DNA of 64,000 bases from Lachnospiraceae bacterium (GCA_022794265.1 JAAWEK010000003.1:1-64000), one strand, 5' to 3'; positions 27,940-36,087 are shown, numbered from the stretch's first letter. Made by a program: numbers and translations. The notes: a model not told the origin generated them from the letters alone.

Positions 27940-28326
27940 ATGGAGGAAACTACAACGAAATCATTGTTTGAACAAAATGGCGGTACTTACCGCAAACAAA
28001 GCGATTATCTCATTCCAAATCTCACATTTCCTAAAAGTGAAGAAAACGCTATTGGTATTTATGGGCAACGGCATTTGAATTTTTTACAGGAGCACCGCAG
28101 ATTGACTTATATCAATTTACTTACAAGAGGAGAGCTTAATGAATATCTTTTCAAGATTGACAAACAGGCACGAGAACGTTTTTGTCGGATTGTAAAACGG
28201 TTAAAAACAACACAAGATATTACTGAACAGATGAAGGCTGACAGCCCTATGGAATGGGTTAAAAAAATGAATTATATTAGGCAGCAAGCTGAAGAAATTA
28301 TTTTAAATGAACTAATTTATATTTAA
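27940..28326 (+). CDS. tnpV: Transposon-encoded protein TnpV, copy 2 with altered start
   Basis: The 128-residue product matches TnpV of Tn4451-type elements: SLFEQNGGTYRK, IGIYGQRHL, HRRLTYINLLTRG, MEWVKKMNYIRQQAEEI. TnpV's role in transposition is not established to my knowledge. The usual start (before KSLFEQ, behind GGAGG) reads ACG at 27955-27957 instead of ATG. The nearest ATG, at 27940, adds five residues but lies upstream of GGAGG and has no site of its own. Expression may therefore be weak or absent, although the reading frame is intact. Confidence 0.85.
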   Translation: MEETTTKSLFEQNGGTYRKQSDYLIPNLTFPKSEENAIGIYGQRHLNFLQEHRRLTYINLLTRGELNEYLFKIDKQARERFCRIVKRLKTTQDITEQMKADSPMEWVKKMNYIRQQAEEIILNELIYI

Positions 28327-28342
28327 AATTTAAGGCAATGTG

Positions 28343-28386
28343 TGAAAAAACAATCCGTATCAAATGATACAGATTGTTTTTTTACA
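28343..28386. terminator. Bidirectional terminator between tnpV and the TIR gene
   Basis: AAAAAACAAT with a GTATCA segment on the left pairs with TGATAC and ATTGTTTTTT on the right, giving A and T runs on both flanks. It separates the convergent tnpV and TIR-domain genes and should stop transcription from either side. Confidence 0.8.
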
Positions 28387-28392
28387 GTACAA

Positions 28393-29412
28393 TCAATTGT
28401 ATTGCTCTGATATTTCATCCAAATACCTCATTAAAGAATATGGAAGCTCTTTAATAAATATTATACTATCTTTAGTACGACCAAACATATCTCTCATCAT
28501 AGGATGACTAAAAGTGAAATCAACCATGTCTCTAAATTCTCTAATGGCAATTGATTTTTCGTCAGGGCTATTTTCACTTTTAAGTATGTCAATTAGTTCT
28601 TTCCCCATATCATAAATCCAAGGAAAATCTTCTTTTAATAGACTGAGCGTCATCAAAAATGCATAAGAACTACGTTTGCCGCTCATATGCATAATTTCAT
28701 CAAAAAACATAGAACTATATTTTCTTGACATTCTTTTCCGTTCAAATGCCATTTCATTTCTCATAGAAATCCGTTCCAAGGAATCTTTAATTTTTTCCAT
28801 ATCATCGTACAGTTTAGCGTCGGGATTTCGTAACAATTTTTGATTGTCTCTGGAAAGTTCGAGGATTTCTTCTAATATTTCAGAAGAATGATTGACATCT
28901 TCTGGTGCAACATCTTCATTTTTATTTGAACTTTGATCCCTCAATTCGATTAATTCTTGTTCAAGAGTCGGATACCAAACATCAAATGATTTATCAAGGC
29001 GCTGCTCAGATATACCTGCATCACCACAAGCTTTATTTAATGTTTGAACCATTTTCTTAATATCATCTTTTTGAAAAATAGTTGACTGAAATTGTAAAAT
29101 TGGTCCCTGTACCTCTGAACGCTTTATATCAAATAAGAACGGTGTGACAAAGGATTTTTCCATTGTCTTAGAAAGTGCACCTGCTTCAAAAGATAGCCAT
29201 GGAGCCTCTAAATTTTCTTTTGTTACACATAATATTCCAAATGTTGAATCTTCAAGTTCTTTTGCTATATCAGTGCTCCATCTAGCACCTTTATCAATAT
29301 CTTCAGACGAAACATATGGTTCGAGTGATTGTATAACAGATGGAAGCCAATCCCTAAAAATAACTGCAACTTTCCAACTGATATTACCTGACCAACTAAT
29401 AAATACTTTCAT
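28393..29412 (-). CDS. TIR-domain protein, probable NAD-cleaving defence effector
   Basis: The 339-residue protein starts MKVFISWSG, the beta-A strand of a TIR domain. It continues with SSEDIDKGARW (BB-loop-like region) and PWLSFEAGAL, in which Glu76 is placed as the catalytic glutamate of NAD-hydrolysing bacterial TIRs. The rest (about 160-339) is charged and helical with no recognised domain and may sense or oligomerise. GAGGAGA lies before ATG 29412 on the minus strand; an upstream ATG at 29463 has no comparable support. No ThsA-like or other known partner is adjacent. Confidence 0.85.
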   Translation of the reverse strand: MKVFISWSGNISWKVAVIFRDWLPSVIQSLEPYVSSEDIDKGARWSTDIAKELEDSTFGILCVTKENLEAPWLSFEAGALSKTMEKSFVTPFLFDIKRSEVQGPILQFQSTIFQKDDIKKMVQTLNKACGDAGISEQRLDKSFDVWYPTLEQELIELRDQSSNKNEDVAPEDVNHSSEILEEILELSRDNQKLLRNPDAKLYDDMEKIKDSLERISMRNEMAFERKRMSRKYSSMFFDEIMHMSGKRSSYAFLMTLSLLKEDFPWIYDMGKELIDILKSENSPDEKSIAIREFRDMVDFTFSHPMMRDMFGRTKDSIIFIKELPYSLMRYLDEISEQYN

Positions 29413-29921
29413 AGGTTTTCTCCTCATATAGATTGTCCCTTTCATTATAACAGATTGTTCCAAAACAAATCAAGTATTTGGATAATGATATTGAAATTAA
29501 TATATGTAAAGTGACACAATAATATGATTTCGGAAAGATGACAAAAGATATACTTTTGAGTATATATGAAAAAAGTTATGTCTTACCAAGCACTGAATTT
29601 GGTTATCCAAATTCGCTTGTTAGGGACTTTCGTCCCTAAAACCTTATGAGCTATATTTTTGAACAGCTTGTGGTGCAGCTGAAACAGATTTAGTATATCA
29701 CATACTCATAAAGAAAATATTTATGCATAGACAGACATAGAAAAGCAGCAGAAAATAAATTTCTGTTGCTTTTCTATGTCTGGAATTCTTCATAAGCAAT
29801 TTAAAATCTTTTGCAATAGGATATTGCATCTTGTTGCAAGCGTTAATAATTCATAATTGCACAGTTGATACAGTTCGTTCAGACGGCTATAATATACACA
29901 ACACGCTGTAAGAGGTCAAAT
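29413..29921. other. AT-rich intergenic region with three hairpins
   Basis: This 500-base gap separates the divergent TIR gene and the HTH gene. It contains three perfect or near-perfect stem-loops: GAATTTGG/CCAAATTC (29595-29614), TAGGGAC/GTCCCTA (29621-29638) and a 23-base-pair stem (29732-29754 against 29760-29782, one G-T). The last looks like a terminator or the relic of a small inverted-repeat element. No gene is supported. Confidence 0.6.
29865..29893 (+). promoter_or_regulatory. Promoter of the HTH gene
   Basis: TTGATA (29865-29870) and TATAAT (29888-29893) are 17 bases apart. The start codon follows 28 bases after the -10 box, with AGAGGT as ribosome binding site. Confidence 0.75.
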
Positions 29922-30095
29922 ATGTTTGAATATATGACGGCACAGGAAGCCGCAGAAAAATGGGATGTTTCTCTTAGATGGGTACAGCGTCTATGTAAAG
30001 AAAATCGGATTGAGGGTGTAATGAACATCAACCGTGTTTGGCTTATACCGATAAATGCTGAGAAACCCATTGATAAAAGAAAAAAGAAATCCTAA
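29922..30095 (+). CDS. Small helix-turn-helix (excisionase/MerR-like) protein
   Basis: The 57-residue protein reads MTAQEAAEKWDVSLRWVQRLCKENRIEG and then VWLIP, the compact winged HTH of excisionase-type and MerR-like DNA-binding domains. Such proteins are frequent on conjugative and integrative elements. It lies ahead of the response-regulator gene, whose promoter overlaps the end of this gene. Its target is unknown; it could regulate the island or be a leftover excision factor. Confidence 0.8.
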   Translation: MFEYMTAQEAAEKWDVSLRWVQRLCKENRIEGVMNINRVWLIPINAEKPIDKRKKKS

Positions 30096-30123
30096 TCAGA
30101 AACTAATAAAAGCCTGCTATAAT
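30093..30123 (+). promoter_or_regulatory. Response-regulator operator and promoter, site A
   Basis: Two direct half-sites, TAATCA (30093-30098) and TAATAA (30104-30109), repeat with an 11-base period. Eight bases further lies TATAAT (30118-30123). The half-sites take the place of a -35 box, as in OmpR/PhoB-class activated promoters. The same layout recurs at 32317-32347, so this is probably the autoregulated promoter of the two-component genes. Confidence 0.65.
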
Positions 30124-30142
30124 TTAATGTGGAGGTCTATAT

Positions 30143-30811
30143 ATGGATAAGAAAATATTGATAATTGAAGATGAAGCGGCAATACAAAAAATACTTTCTG
30201 AGCCGCTTACCTTTGCAGGATACAAGGTTACTACTGCTTCGGATGGATTAGAGGGCATCAATTCTTTTCATGAGCAGAATTTTGACCTTATTCTATTGGA
30301 TATTATGCTGCCGAAGATTGACGGATACACGGTATGTGAAATGATACGGCAAGAATCGCAAATCCCGATTATTCTTTTAACCGCACTTGATACAGAAGAT
30401 GACCAGATTAAAGGCTTTGATAAATTGGCTGATGATTACATCACAAAGCCATTTTCTATTAAGCTCGTATTAAAGCGTGTGGAAGCTCTTTTGCGGCGAA
30501 CATCATCAGATACGGTGTCAGACAATATTCGTTACAAAGAAATCACTTTGAGCGAAACAGAACGAAAAGTTACTGTTTCTGGAAACGAGGTATCACTTAC
30601 CCACTTGGAGTTTGAGATATTACTTCTATTTCTGAAAAACAAGGGGCGTGTTTTTACAAGGGATGATTTGCTAAATCTCGTTTGGGGCTATGACTTCGTA
30701 GGAGATGAAAAAGGTGTGAACTTCCACATCATGAATTTACGCAGGAAACTCGGTGGGGATTATATTGAAACGGTCAGAGGGGTGGGATATAGAATTGCGA
30801 AAGAAAATTAA
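30143..30811 (+). CDS. OmpR-family response regulator
   Basis: The 222-residue protein has a receiver domain with acidic pocket residues in IIEDE, phospho-acceptor Asp53 in LLLDIMLP, the LLTALD threonine and the YITKPF lysine. A C-terminal winged-helix DNA-binding domain follows (TRDDLLNLVWGYDF, VNFHIMNLRRKL, VRGVGYRI). TGGAGGT precedes the ATG. The kinase gene overlaps its end. Two matching operators, before this gene and before the permease genes, suggest it activates both units. Confidence 0.93.
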   Translation: MDKKILIIEDEAAIQKILSEPLTFAGYKVTTASDGLEGINSFHEQNFDLILLDIMLPKIDGYTVCEMIRQESQIPIILLTALDTEDDQIKGFDKLADDYITKPFSIKLVLKRVEALLRRTSSDTVSDNIRYKEITLSETERKVTVSGNEVSLTHLEFEILLLFLKNKGRVFTRDDLLNLVWGYDFVGDEKGVNFHIMNLRRKLGGDYIETVRGVGYRIAKEN

Positions 30812-32165
30812 GAACAGTTTAAGCGTAAAAGTGTTTTTATGGGTGTTCTCCGCCCTTACCATTTGCAGTATGCTGATTTATGGAATTGTATTGACTGTCC
30901 TGCCCAAGCAATATCAGGTCACATCGGACAAGCAACTGGATGCAAATACTGAATTCCTTGTTTCAAAGCTGCAGGGTATGCGTTATGAGGAAGCGGTTAA
31001 TGAAATTTATAATTTCTGCATTCAAAATAACTCGACAGCTATTCTCAGCGATGATAACGGAGCTATGAGCTTTGGCGAAATAAAGACAGAAGAATTGACG
31101 GTTGCGACATCAAGCATTGCAACTACTGTCATTTTTTCGGACAGCAAAACAGAATATGCGCTTATCATATCTTCTTTGTCACAAACAGCAGATGTTATTC
31201 TAAGCCTTATGTTACGCTTTTTGCCTGTTGTCTTTGTAATCATCTTGTTGCTGTCATCGCTAAGCGCCTTTATTTGTAGCAAAGTTATTGTCAGCCCTAT
31301 CGCTAAAATCAGTCAGATTTCCAAACGAATGACATTACTCGATATGACTTGGAAATGTGATATTGAAAGTAACGATGAGATTGGCGTACTGGCTTCCAGT
31401 CTAAACACTATGGCAAGCAGATTGCAAACCACTATGGAAGAATTGGAGAATGCAAACAAACAACTCACAGCAGATGTGAAGAAGTTTCAAACATTAGAGG
31501 GACAACGAAGAAATTTCTTTGCGGCGGTATCTCATGAGTTGAAAACCCCGCTTACTATCCTAAAAGGTCAAATTGAAAATATGATGTTGGGGTATGGAGA
31601 TTACCAAAACCACGAAAAATATCTGCCCGAAGCATTGAAAGCGACAGAGGATATAGAGTGCCTTGTCAAAGAGATTATTACCATATCCAAAATGGAAAGT
31701 ATGGATTTAGAGGATACCTTGCAGGAGGTTTCGCTAAAACAAACGATAAATGACACGATTCAAGCTATTTTGCCGCTTGCACAGGATAAGGATATTCAGA
31801 TACACCAAAATATCAGTACAGATATGGTTTTGTCCATCAATCTAGGGCTTTGGAATAAAGCCTTATCCAATATTGTCGGGAACGCAGTTCGGCATTCTCC
31901 CTGCGGCAAAGATGTTTTTATAACTTTACAATCCTCTGAAACCAGAAATGCCCTTGTTATCGAAAATACTGGCGTGATTATCCCGGAAACTGACCTATCC
32001 CATATGTTCACACCGTTTTATCGAGCAGACAAATCAAGGAACAAAGCAACAGGGGGAAGCGGTCTGGGGCTATACATTGTCAAAACAATTCTCGACTTGC
32101 ATGGTATGACCTATTGTATAAAGAATACCGAGCAAGGCGTAGCCTTTTCCCTCTATCTAAACTGA
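30795..32165 (+). CDS. Sensor histidine kinase
   Basis: The protein of about 456 residues has two membrane helices (about 13-35 and 135-160) enclosing an extracytoplasmic sensor of roughly 100 residues, then a HAMP-like linker (SPIAKISQISKRM). The dimerisation domain carries phospho-acceptor His247 in AAVSHELKTPL, and the ATPase domain has N, G1 and G2 boxes (NIVGNAVRHSP, GGSGLGLYIVK). I place the start at TTG 30795, 17 bases inside the regulator gene, with GGTGGG upstream. The pairing and the nearby ABC exporter resemble peptide-antibiotic sensing modules. Confidence 0.92.
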   Translation: MRKKIKNSLSVKVFLWVFSALTICSMLIYGIVLTVLPKQYQVTSDKQLDANTEFLVSKLQGMRYEEAVNEIYNFCIQNNSTAILSDDNGAMSFGEIKTEELTVATSSIATTVIFSDSKTEYALIISSLSQTADVILSLMLRFLPVVFVIILLLSSLSAFICSKVIVSPIAKISQISKRMTLLDMTWKCDIESNDEIGVLASSLNTMASRLQTTMEELENANKQLTADVKKFQTLEGQRRNFFAAVSHELKTPLTILKGQIENMMLGYGDYQNHEKYLPEALKATEDIECLVKEIITISKMESMDLEDTLQEVSLKQTINDTIQAILPLAQDKDIQIHQNISTDMVLSINLGLWNKALSNIVGNAVRHSPCGKDVFITLQSSETRNALVIENTGVIIPETDLSHMFTPFYRADKSRNKATGGSGLGLYIVKTILDLHGMTYCIKNTEQGVAFSLYLN

Positions 32166-32182
32166 TAATAGCTTCATTCTAC

Positions 32183-32219
32183 AAAAAGCTGTCGGCCGGC
32201 AATCGCTGACAGCTTTTTT
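32183..32219 (+). terminator. Terminator after the two-component genes
   Basis: AAAAAGCTGTC (32183-32193) pairs with GACAGCTTTTT (32208-32218). It ends the regulator-kinase transcript, so the permease genes need their own promoter, which is present at 32317-32347. Confidence 0.85.
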
Positions 32220-32316
32220 ACGATAAAAGCGGACATTCGGATTCCGCTTCACTTCATCCTCATGAACGCAGACTGCTTTGCAGTTTCTGCGTTCAAATCA
32301 AAGCCTTATGAAAATC

Positions 32317-32347
32317 AAATCAAAAACTAATCAAAGGACTGTATGAT
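32317..32347 (+). promoter_or_regulatory. Response-regulator operator and promoter, site B
   Basis: AAATCA (32317-32322) and TAATCA (32328-32333) repeat with an 11-base period. They are followed after exactly eight bases by TATGAT (32342-32347). Geometry and most bases match site A at 30093-30123. It should drive the FtsX/FtsX/ABC/KTR operon under control of the adjacent response regulator. Confidence 0.65.
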
Positions 32348-32376
32348 AGATTGCAGAAAGGAGCTGAATAACTTAG

Positions 32377-33738
32377 ATGAATTTTACACAAAGAGCTTTG
32401 CTTTACATATCACGGAAAAAAGGAAAAACTGTAAGCCTGTTTTTGGTGGTATTCGTAGTAGCCGTTTTTTTGATTTCATGTTTTGGCGTTTTGAATGCGT
32501 CAGAACGGTTGTCAAAGGACATCCGTACTTCTCTTGGAACGGCTTTCTATATACGGGCAAACACCGAGGTTTCTATGAATGAAAACGGCGAAACACAGGT
32601 AAAGGAAAACAATATTCATATTTCTCAAAAGGAAATAGATGAGATTATGGGGACGGGTGAAATCAAATACTATAATCCCATCAATTATGGTTTTGCCAAA
32701 AGTGATGCCATTCAATTTATTCAGGGCGATAAGCACACAGCCGAAAATAATATGGGAAAAGTGACCGCACTTCGTTTTTCCGCACTTGCTCCCAATTTTG
32801 CCGATGAAACAGCCGTCTTAGTAGCAGGAAAACATATTACCGAAACAGATAGCGGAAGAATTCTTATCAGTGAACAGTTGGCAACTACAAACCATTTGTC
32901 GGTTGGGGATACGCTGATGCTGACCCACGCAAGCTTAAGTGAAGCTGATGGAGCATACATTGATGAAATACCAGTAAAAACAGCCTATGTCCAAGTAGAA
33001 GTGTTGGGGATATATAAACTGAATATCGAGGACACATCTATGAAACCAACGGCGGGCGTCGCTGATAACGAGATATATGCGAGCCTTGATATTTTGGACG
33101 AGCTGCATGAGTGTGAAGCAGGTATTTACACAGGCGAAGTTGATTTCTATATTACTGACCCTGCCAAACTTGAAAGCATTACCCGTAATGTTCAGCTACT
33201 GCAATCTATTGACTGGACGACACATTTTATTCGTACCAATGATTTTCAGTATTCCAAAATAGCAGACCAGTTATCTTCTCTTGGAGATTTAGTAAAGATA
33301 CTGCTTGTTCTTGCGTCCGTTGTTAGTACTGCATTTTTAACCTTGCTATTAACCATGCGTATGCGTGGCAGAATGCAGGAAGCAGGTATTTTGCTTTCGG
33401 CAGGAGTTTCAAAAGGGCAGATTATGGCGGGCTTTTTGTTAGAGGTATTATCAGTTGCGATAATTGCACTAATTTTATCCTATATTGCTTCTTTGGGTGT
33501 TACAGGGTTTTTAGGGCATAGCTTGTTTGGAGAGCTGCAACCGAATCTGTTAAATGAGGAAACGATAACAGCAGGAATACAAAACAGTCTTCAAATTGAA
33601 AACTATCTGAAGCTTGGTGCCATAGAAACATTGCTTATTTATCTTTGTCAATTAGCCGTAATTGCCGTCTCAACTTTGGTATCGTCCCTTGCGATTATGC
33701 GGCTGAAACCAAAAGAAATTTTATCAAAACATGAGTAA
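32377..33738 (+). CDS. FtsX-like ABC transporter permease, first subunit
   Basis: The 453-residue protein has one N-terminal membrane helix (about 20-40), a large extracytoplasmic MacB-type domain of roughly 240 residues, and three C-terminal helices (about 305-330, 350-380, 418-440) with the FtsX signature MRGRMQEAGILLSAGVSKGQI. It pairs with the next gene to make a heterodimeric exporter, likely for peptides or peptide antibiotics. AAAGGAG lies about 13 bases before the ATG, a rather long spacing. Confidence 0.9.
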   Translation: MNFTQRALLYISRKKGKTVSLFLVVFVVAVFLISCFGVLNASERLSKDIRTSLGTAFYIRANTEVSMNENGETQVKENNIHISQKEIDEIMGTGEIKYYNPINYGFAKSDAIQFIQGDKHTAENNMGKVTALRFSALAPNFADETAVLVAGKHITETDSGRILISEQLATTNHLSVGDTLMLTHASLSEADGAYIDEIPVKTAYVQVEVLGIYKLNIEDTSMKPTAGVADNEIYASLDILDELHECEAGIYTGEVDFYITDPAKLESITRNVQLLQSIDWTTHFIRTNDFQYSKIADQLSSLGDLVKILLVLASVVSTAFLTLLLTMRMRGRMQEAGILLSAGVSKGQIMAGFLLEVLSVAIIALILSYIASLGVTGFLGHSLFGELQPNLLNEETITAGIQNSLQIENYLKLGAIETLLIYLCQLAVIAVSTLVSSLAIMRLKPKEILSKHE

Positions 33739-33767
33739 TGCCATAAATGGCATAGGAGGATTTTAGA

Positions 33768-35069
33768 ATGAGTTTTATAAAAAGAGCAACTCTATACTGT
33801 TTCAGACAACGGTTTAAGACGATTGTTTTATTTCTGGTGTTGACGCTTTTAGCGACTTTTATGCTTACAGGCATTGCTGTTCGTGATGCGGCTAAAGGTG
33901 CAACGGCAGATGTTCAGACGGCTATCGGCGGAAAAATCATGCTTGACCTTGATACCGACGTACATATGGGAAGCGGTCAGCAAAACCAATGGGGAACGGT
34001 TTACGGTTACAATGGTGATTTGATTACACAAGAAATTGTAGACGCAATCGGAAAAGTTGATGGCGTTGTAGATTACAATTCCGAGGACACAGCAAGTTAT
34101 TACGGTGCAGGCGTTGATTTCAAATATCTGCCCGCTGCCTTTGGATTGAGCTATACACAGTATGGAGAAGCATCAAGCTATACTGCAACATTGTCATCTG
34201 AGAAATGCTCTAAGTTCCAAAGCGGAAAGTATAAATTAGTAGACGGAAGACATATTACGCCAGACGATAAACACGCCTGTTTGATTTCAAAAGAGCTTGC
34301 CGACTATAACAAGCTGTCTGTTGGCGATAAGTTTAAGATGTACTCTTTGGATTCGGACGCAATATCAGAATTTGAAATCATAGGTATCTTTGACGGTACT
34401 GAGGGTACATCGGGGAACGCTTTAACCGTAGATGAAATCCCTGCAAACTGCGGCTATATAGACTATGCAACCATGTTTGAGTTATGGGGAGATGAGTTAA
34501 ACGGTTATCAGCAGTTGATTATCTATGTGGAAGACCCTGTCAGCATTCAAAATGTCTATGACAAGATTGCCGCTTTGCCAGAACTAAAAGGAAAAACCTT
34601 GAAGCTCAGCATTGATACAGAGGAGTATGATGTTGTTTCTACGCCGTTAGAGTCCCTTCAAGAATTAATGAGTACAACAATTATCATTATTTCAGTTGTC
34701 AGTGTTGTAATTCTGACATTGCTTTTGACAATCTGGATTCGAGGAAGAAAAAAAGAAATCGGTATTTTACTTTCCATCGGAAAAAGCAAAGCAAATATCA
34801 TTTTGCAAATCTTTACAGAAACTTTTATTGTAGCTGTTATTTCGTTTGTGGCATCCATACCGTTTAGTAATCTGATAGCAGAACAAGCAGGAGCGTTTTT
34901 AGTATCCAGAGTTACCACAGGAACAGCCGATCTCAATGTACAGATTGACGCAGCCTATCTGCTCCCACTATATTTGATTGGCATTTTACTGATTGCGATA
35001 GCGGTTATTGCTTCATCGTGGACTGTTGTTCGCTCCAACCCGAAAGATATTCTTACGAAAATGAGTTAA
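33768..35069 (+). CDS. FtsX-like ABC transporter permease, second subunit
   Basis: The 433-residue protein has the same build as its neighbour: N-terminal helix, an extracytoplasmic domain of about 250 residues, and three C-terminal helices with IRGRKKEIGILLSIGKSKANI. AGGAGG precedes the ATG, 29 bases after the first permease. The two subunits have clearly diverged in their outer domains. With the ABC protein downstream they form a MacB/FtsX-type complex that may export or shed antimicrobial peptides; the substrate is unknown. Confidence 0.9.
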   Translation: MSFIKRATLYCFRQRFKTIVLFLVLTLLATFMLTGIAVRDAAKGATADVQTAIGGKIMLDLDTDVHMGSGQQNQWGTVYGYNGDLITQEIVDAIGKVDGVVDYNSEDTASYYGAGVDFKYLPAAFGLSYTQYGEASSYTATLSSEKCSKFQSGKYKLVDGRHITPDDKHACLISKELADYNKLSVGDKFKMYSLDSDAISEFEIIGIFDGTEGTSGNALTVDEIPANCGYIDYATMFELWGDELNGYQQLIIYVEDPVSIQNVYDKIAALPELKGKTLKLSIDTEEYDVVSTPLESLQELMSTTIIIISVVSVVILTLLLTIWIRGRKKEIGILLSIGKSKANIILQIFTETFIVAVISFVASIPFSNLIAEQAGAFLVSRVTTGTADLNVQIDAAYLLPLYLIGILLIAIAVIASSWTVVRSNPKDILTKMS

Positions 35070-35084
35070 GGAGGAAACTTATAT

Positions 35085-35714
35085 ATGAGTATCATTAAAA
35101 CTTGTAATGTTAAATATTCCTATGATGGAAATAGAACTGTTCTTAAAAATATATCTACCGAATTTGAGGTGGGAAAAATCTATGCAATCCTTGGTCCGAG
35201 CGGGTGTGGCAAAACGACCTTGCTCTCCCTGCTTGGAGGGTTGGATAGCCCGTCTGACGGACAGGTACTGTTTCAAGGAGAAGATATTGAGAAAAAAGGA
35301 CATGCGTATCATCGCAAAAACAATGTGGCTTTCATTTTTCAAAGCTATAATCTGATTGACTATATGACATCAGCCGAAAATGTGGCTTTGACATCTAAGC
35401 TGCCGCCGCATCCTATCTTGGAGCGTCTGGGACTTACTAAGGAGGAAGCAAAACGAAATGTTCTGAAGCTCTCTGGAGGACAACAGCAGAGGGTAGCAAT
35501 CGCCTGTGCGTTAGCTTCTGACGCAAGCGTTATCCTTGCAGACGAGCCAACAGGAAATCTTGACGAAGATACTGCGGTTGAAATCACAAACATTCTGAAA
35601 GAATGCGCCCATCAGATGAATAAGTGCGTGATAATTGTAACGCACTCGAATGAGCTTGCAAAACAGGCGGATGTGGTTCTTCGTTTGAAAAAGGGCGAGT
35701 TACAGAAATTATGA
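35085..35714 (+). CDS. ABC transporter ATP-binding protein
   Basis: The 209-residue ATPase has Walker A GPSGCGKT (near residue 38), the Q loop IFQSYNLID, the signature LSGGQQQR, Walker B VILADEPTGNLD and a switch histidine in VTHSNE. It belongs to the MacB/LolD-like group that partners FtsX-type permeases. AAGGAGG precedes the ATG, 15 bases behind the second permease. It overlaps the KTR gene by four bases (ATGA). Confidence 0.95.
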   Translation: MSIIKTCNVKYSYDGNRTVLKNISTEFEVGKIYAILGPSGCGKTTLLSLLGGLDSPSDGQVLFQGEDIEKKGHAYHRKNNVAFIFQSYNLIDYMTSAENVALTSKLPPHPILERLGLTKEEAKRNVLKLSGGQQQRVAIACALASDASVILADEPTGNLDEDTAVEITNILKECAHQMNKCVIIVTHSNELAKQADVVLRLKKGELQKL

Positions 35715-35896
35715 TAATAGAGTGGATACGTTGCCCTGTCTGCGAAAATAAAACAAGGTTACAAATGCGAGAAGATACAGAATTGAAGAATTTTCCTCTC
35801 TACTGTCCGAAATGCAGGCGGGAAACATTAATTGAAGCAAAAAATTTACAAATAACTATCATTACAGAGCCAGATGCAAAGACACAGAGCCAATGA
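35711..35896 (+). CDS. Cysteine-rich KTR zinc-ribbon protein
   Basis: The 61-residue protein has CPVCENKTR near the start and CPKCRRET in the middle, two CxxC knuckles that form a zinc ribbon with the KTR motif. These proteins are very common on conjugative and integrative elements of gut Firmicutes; their role is unknown. It is translationally coupled to the ABC gene. Its stop codon lies inside the terminator hairpin that follows. Confidence 0.88.
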   Translation: MIIEWIRCPVCENKTRLQMREDTELKNFPLYCPKCRRETLIEAKNLQITIITEPDAKTQSQ

Positions 35897-35935
35897 TTTT
35901 GTTAGGTACTCACAAAGCATTGGCTCTTTCCTTTT
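35886..35935 (+). terminator. Terminator of the permease operon
   Basis: AGAGCCAATG (35886-35895) pairs with CATTGGCTCT (35919-35928), followed by a T-rich run. The left arm overlaps the last codons of the KTR gene. Confidence 0.8.
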
Positions 35936-35954
35936 ATAAGAACAATAGCGGCAA

Positions 35955-36085
35955 GTCCGTCAAATTAAAAAAAACGGTAATTTTGACGGCGATTCTGCTA
36001 TGCCCAAAATACACAATAGAAAGCACGCTTTGTCAACTTTCTATTGTCATGAATAAAGAACACCCTCGAAGGGTTCTTTTTTATA
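35955..36085. repeat. Cluster of inverted repeats at the right edge of the island
   Basis: Three stem-loops follow each other. The first is CCGTCAAATT near 35957 with AATTTTGACGG near 35984 (one-base bulge). The second is ACAATAGAAAG (36013-36023) with its perfect complement CTTTCTATTGT (36037-36047). The third is ACCCT-CGA-AGGGT near 36062-36074, followed by TTCTTTTTT. The last is a terminator; the others resemble element-end or transfer-origin palindromes. No gene is present. Confidence 0.5.
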
Positions 36086-36087
36086 TG

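Noticed and set aside
28393-29412. Thoeris defence system
   Set aside because: Only a TIR protein is present; no ThsA (SIR2-SLOG type) gene is adjacent.
25831-36080. Complete conjugative transposon
   Set aside because: No integrase, relaxase, coupling protein or secretion genes are present.
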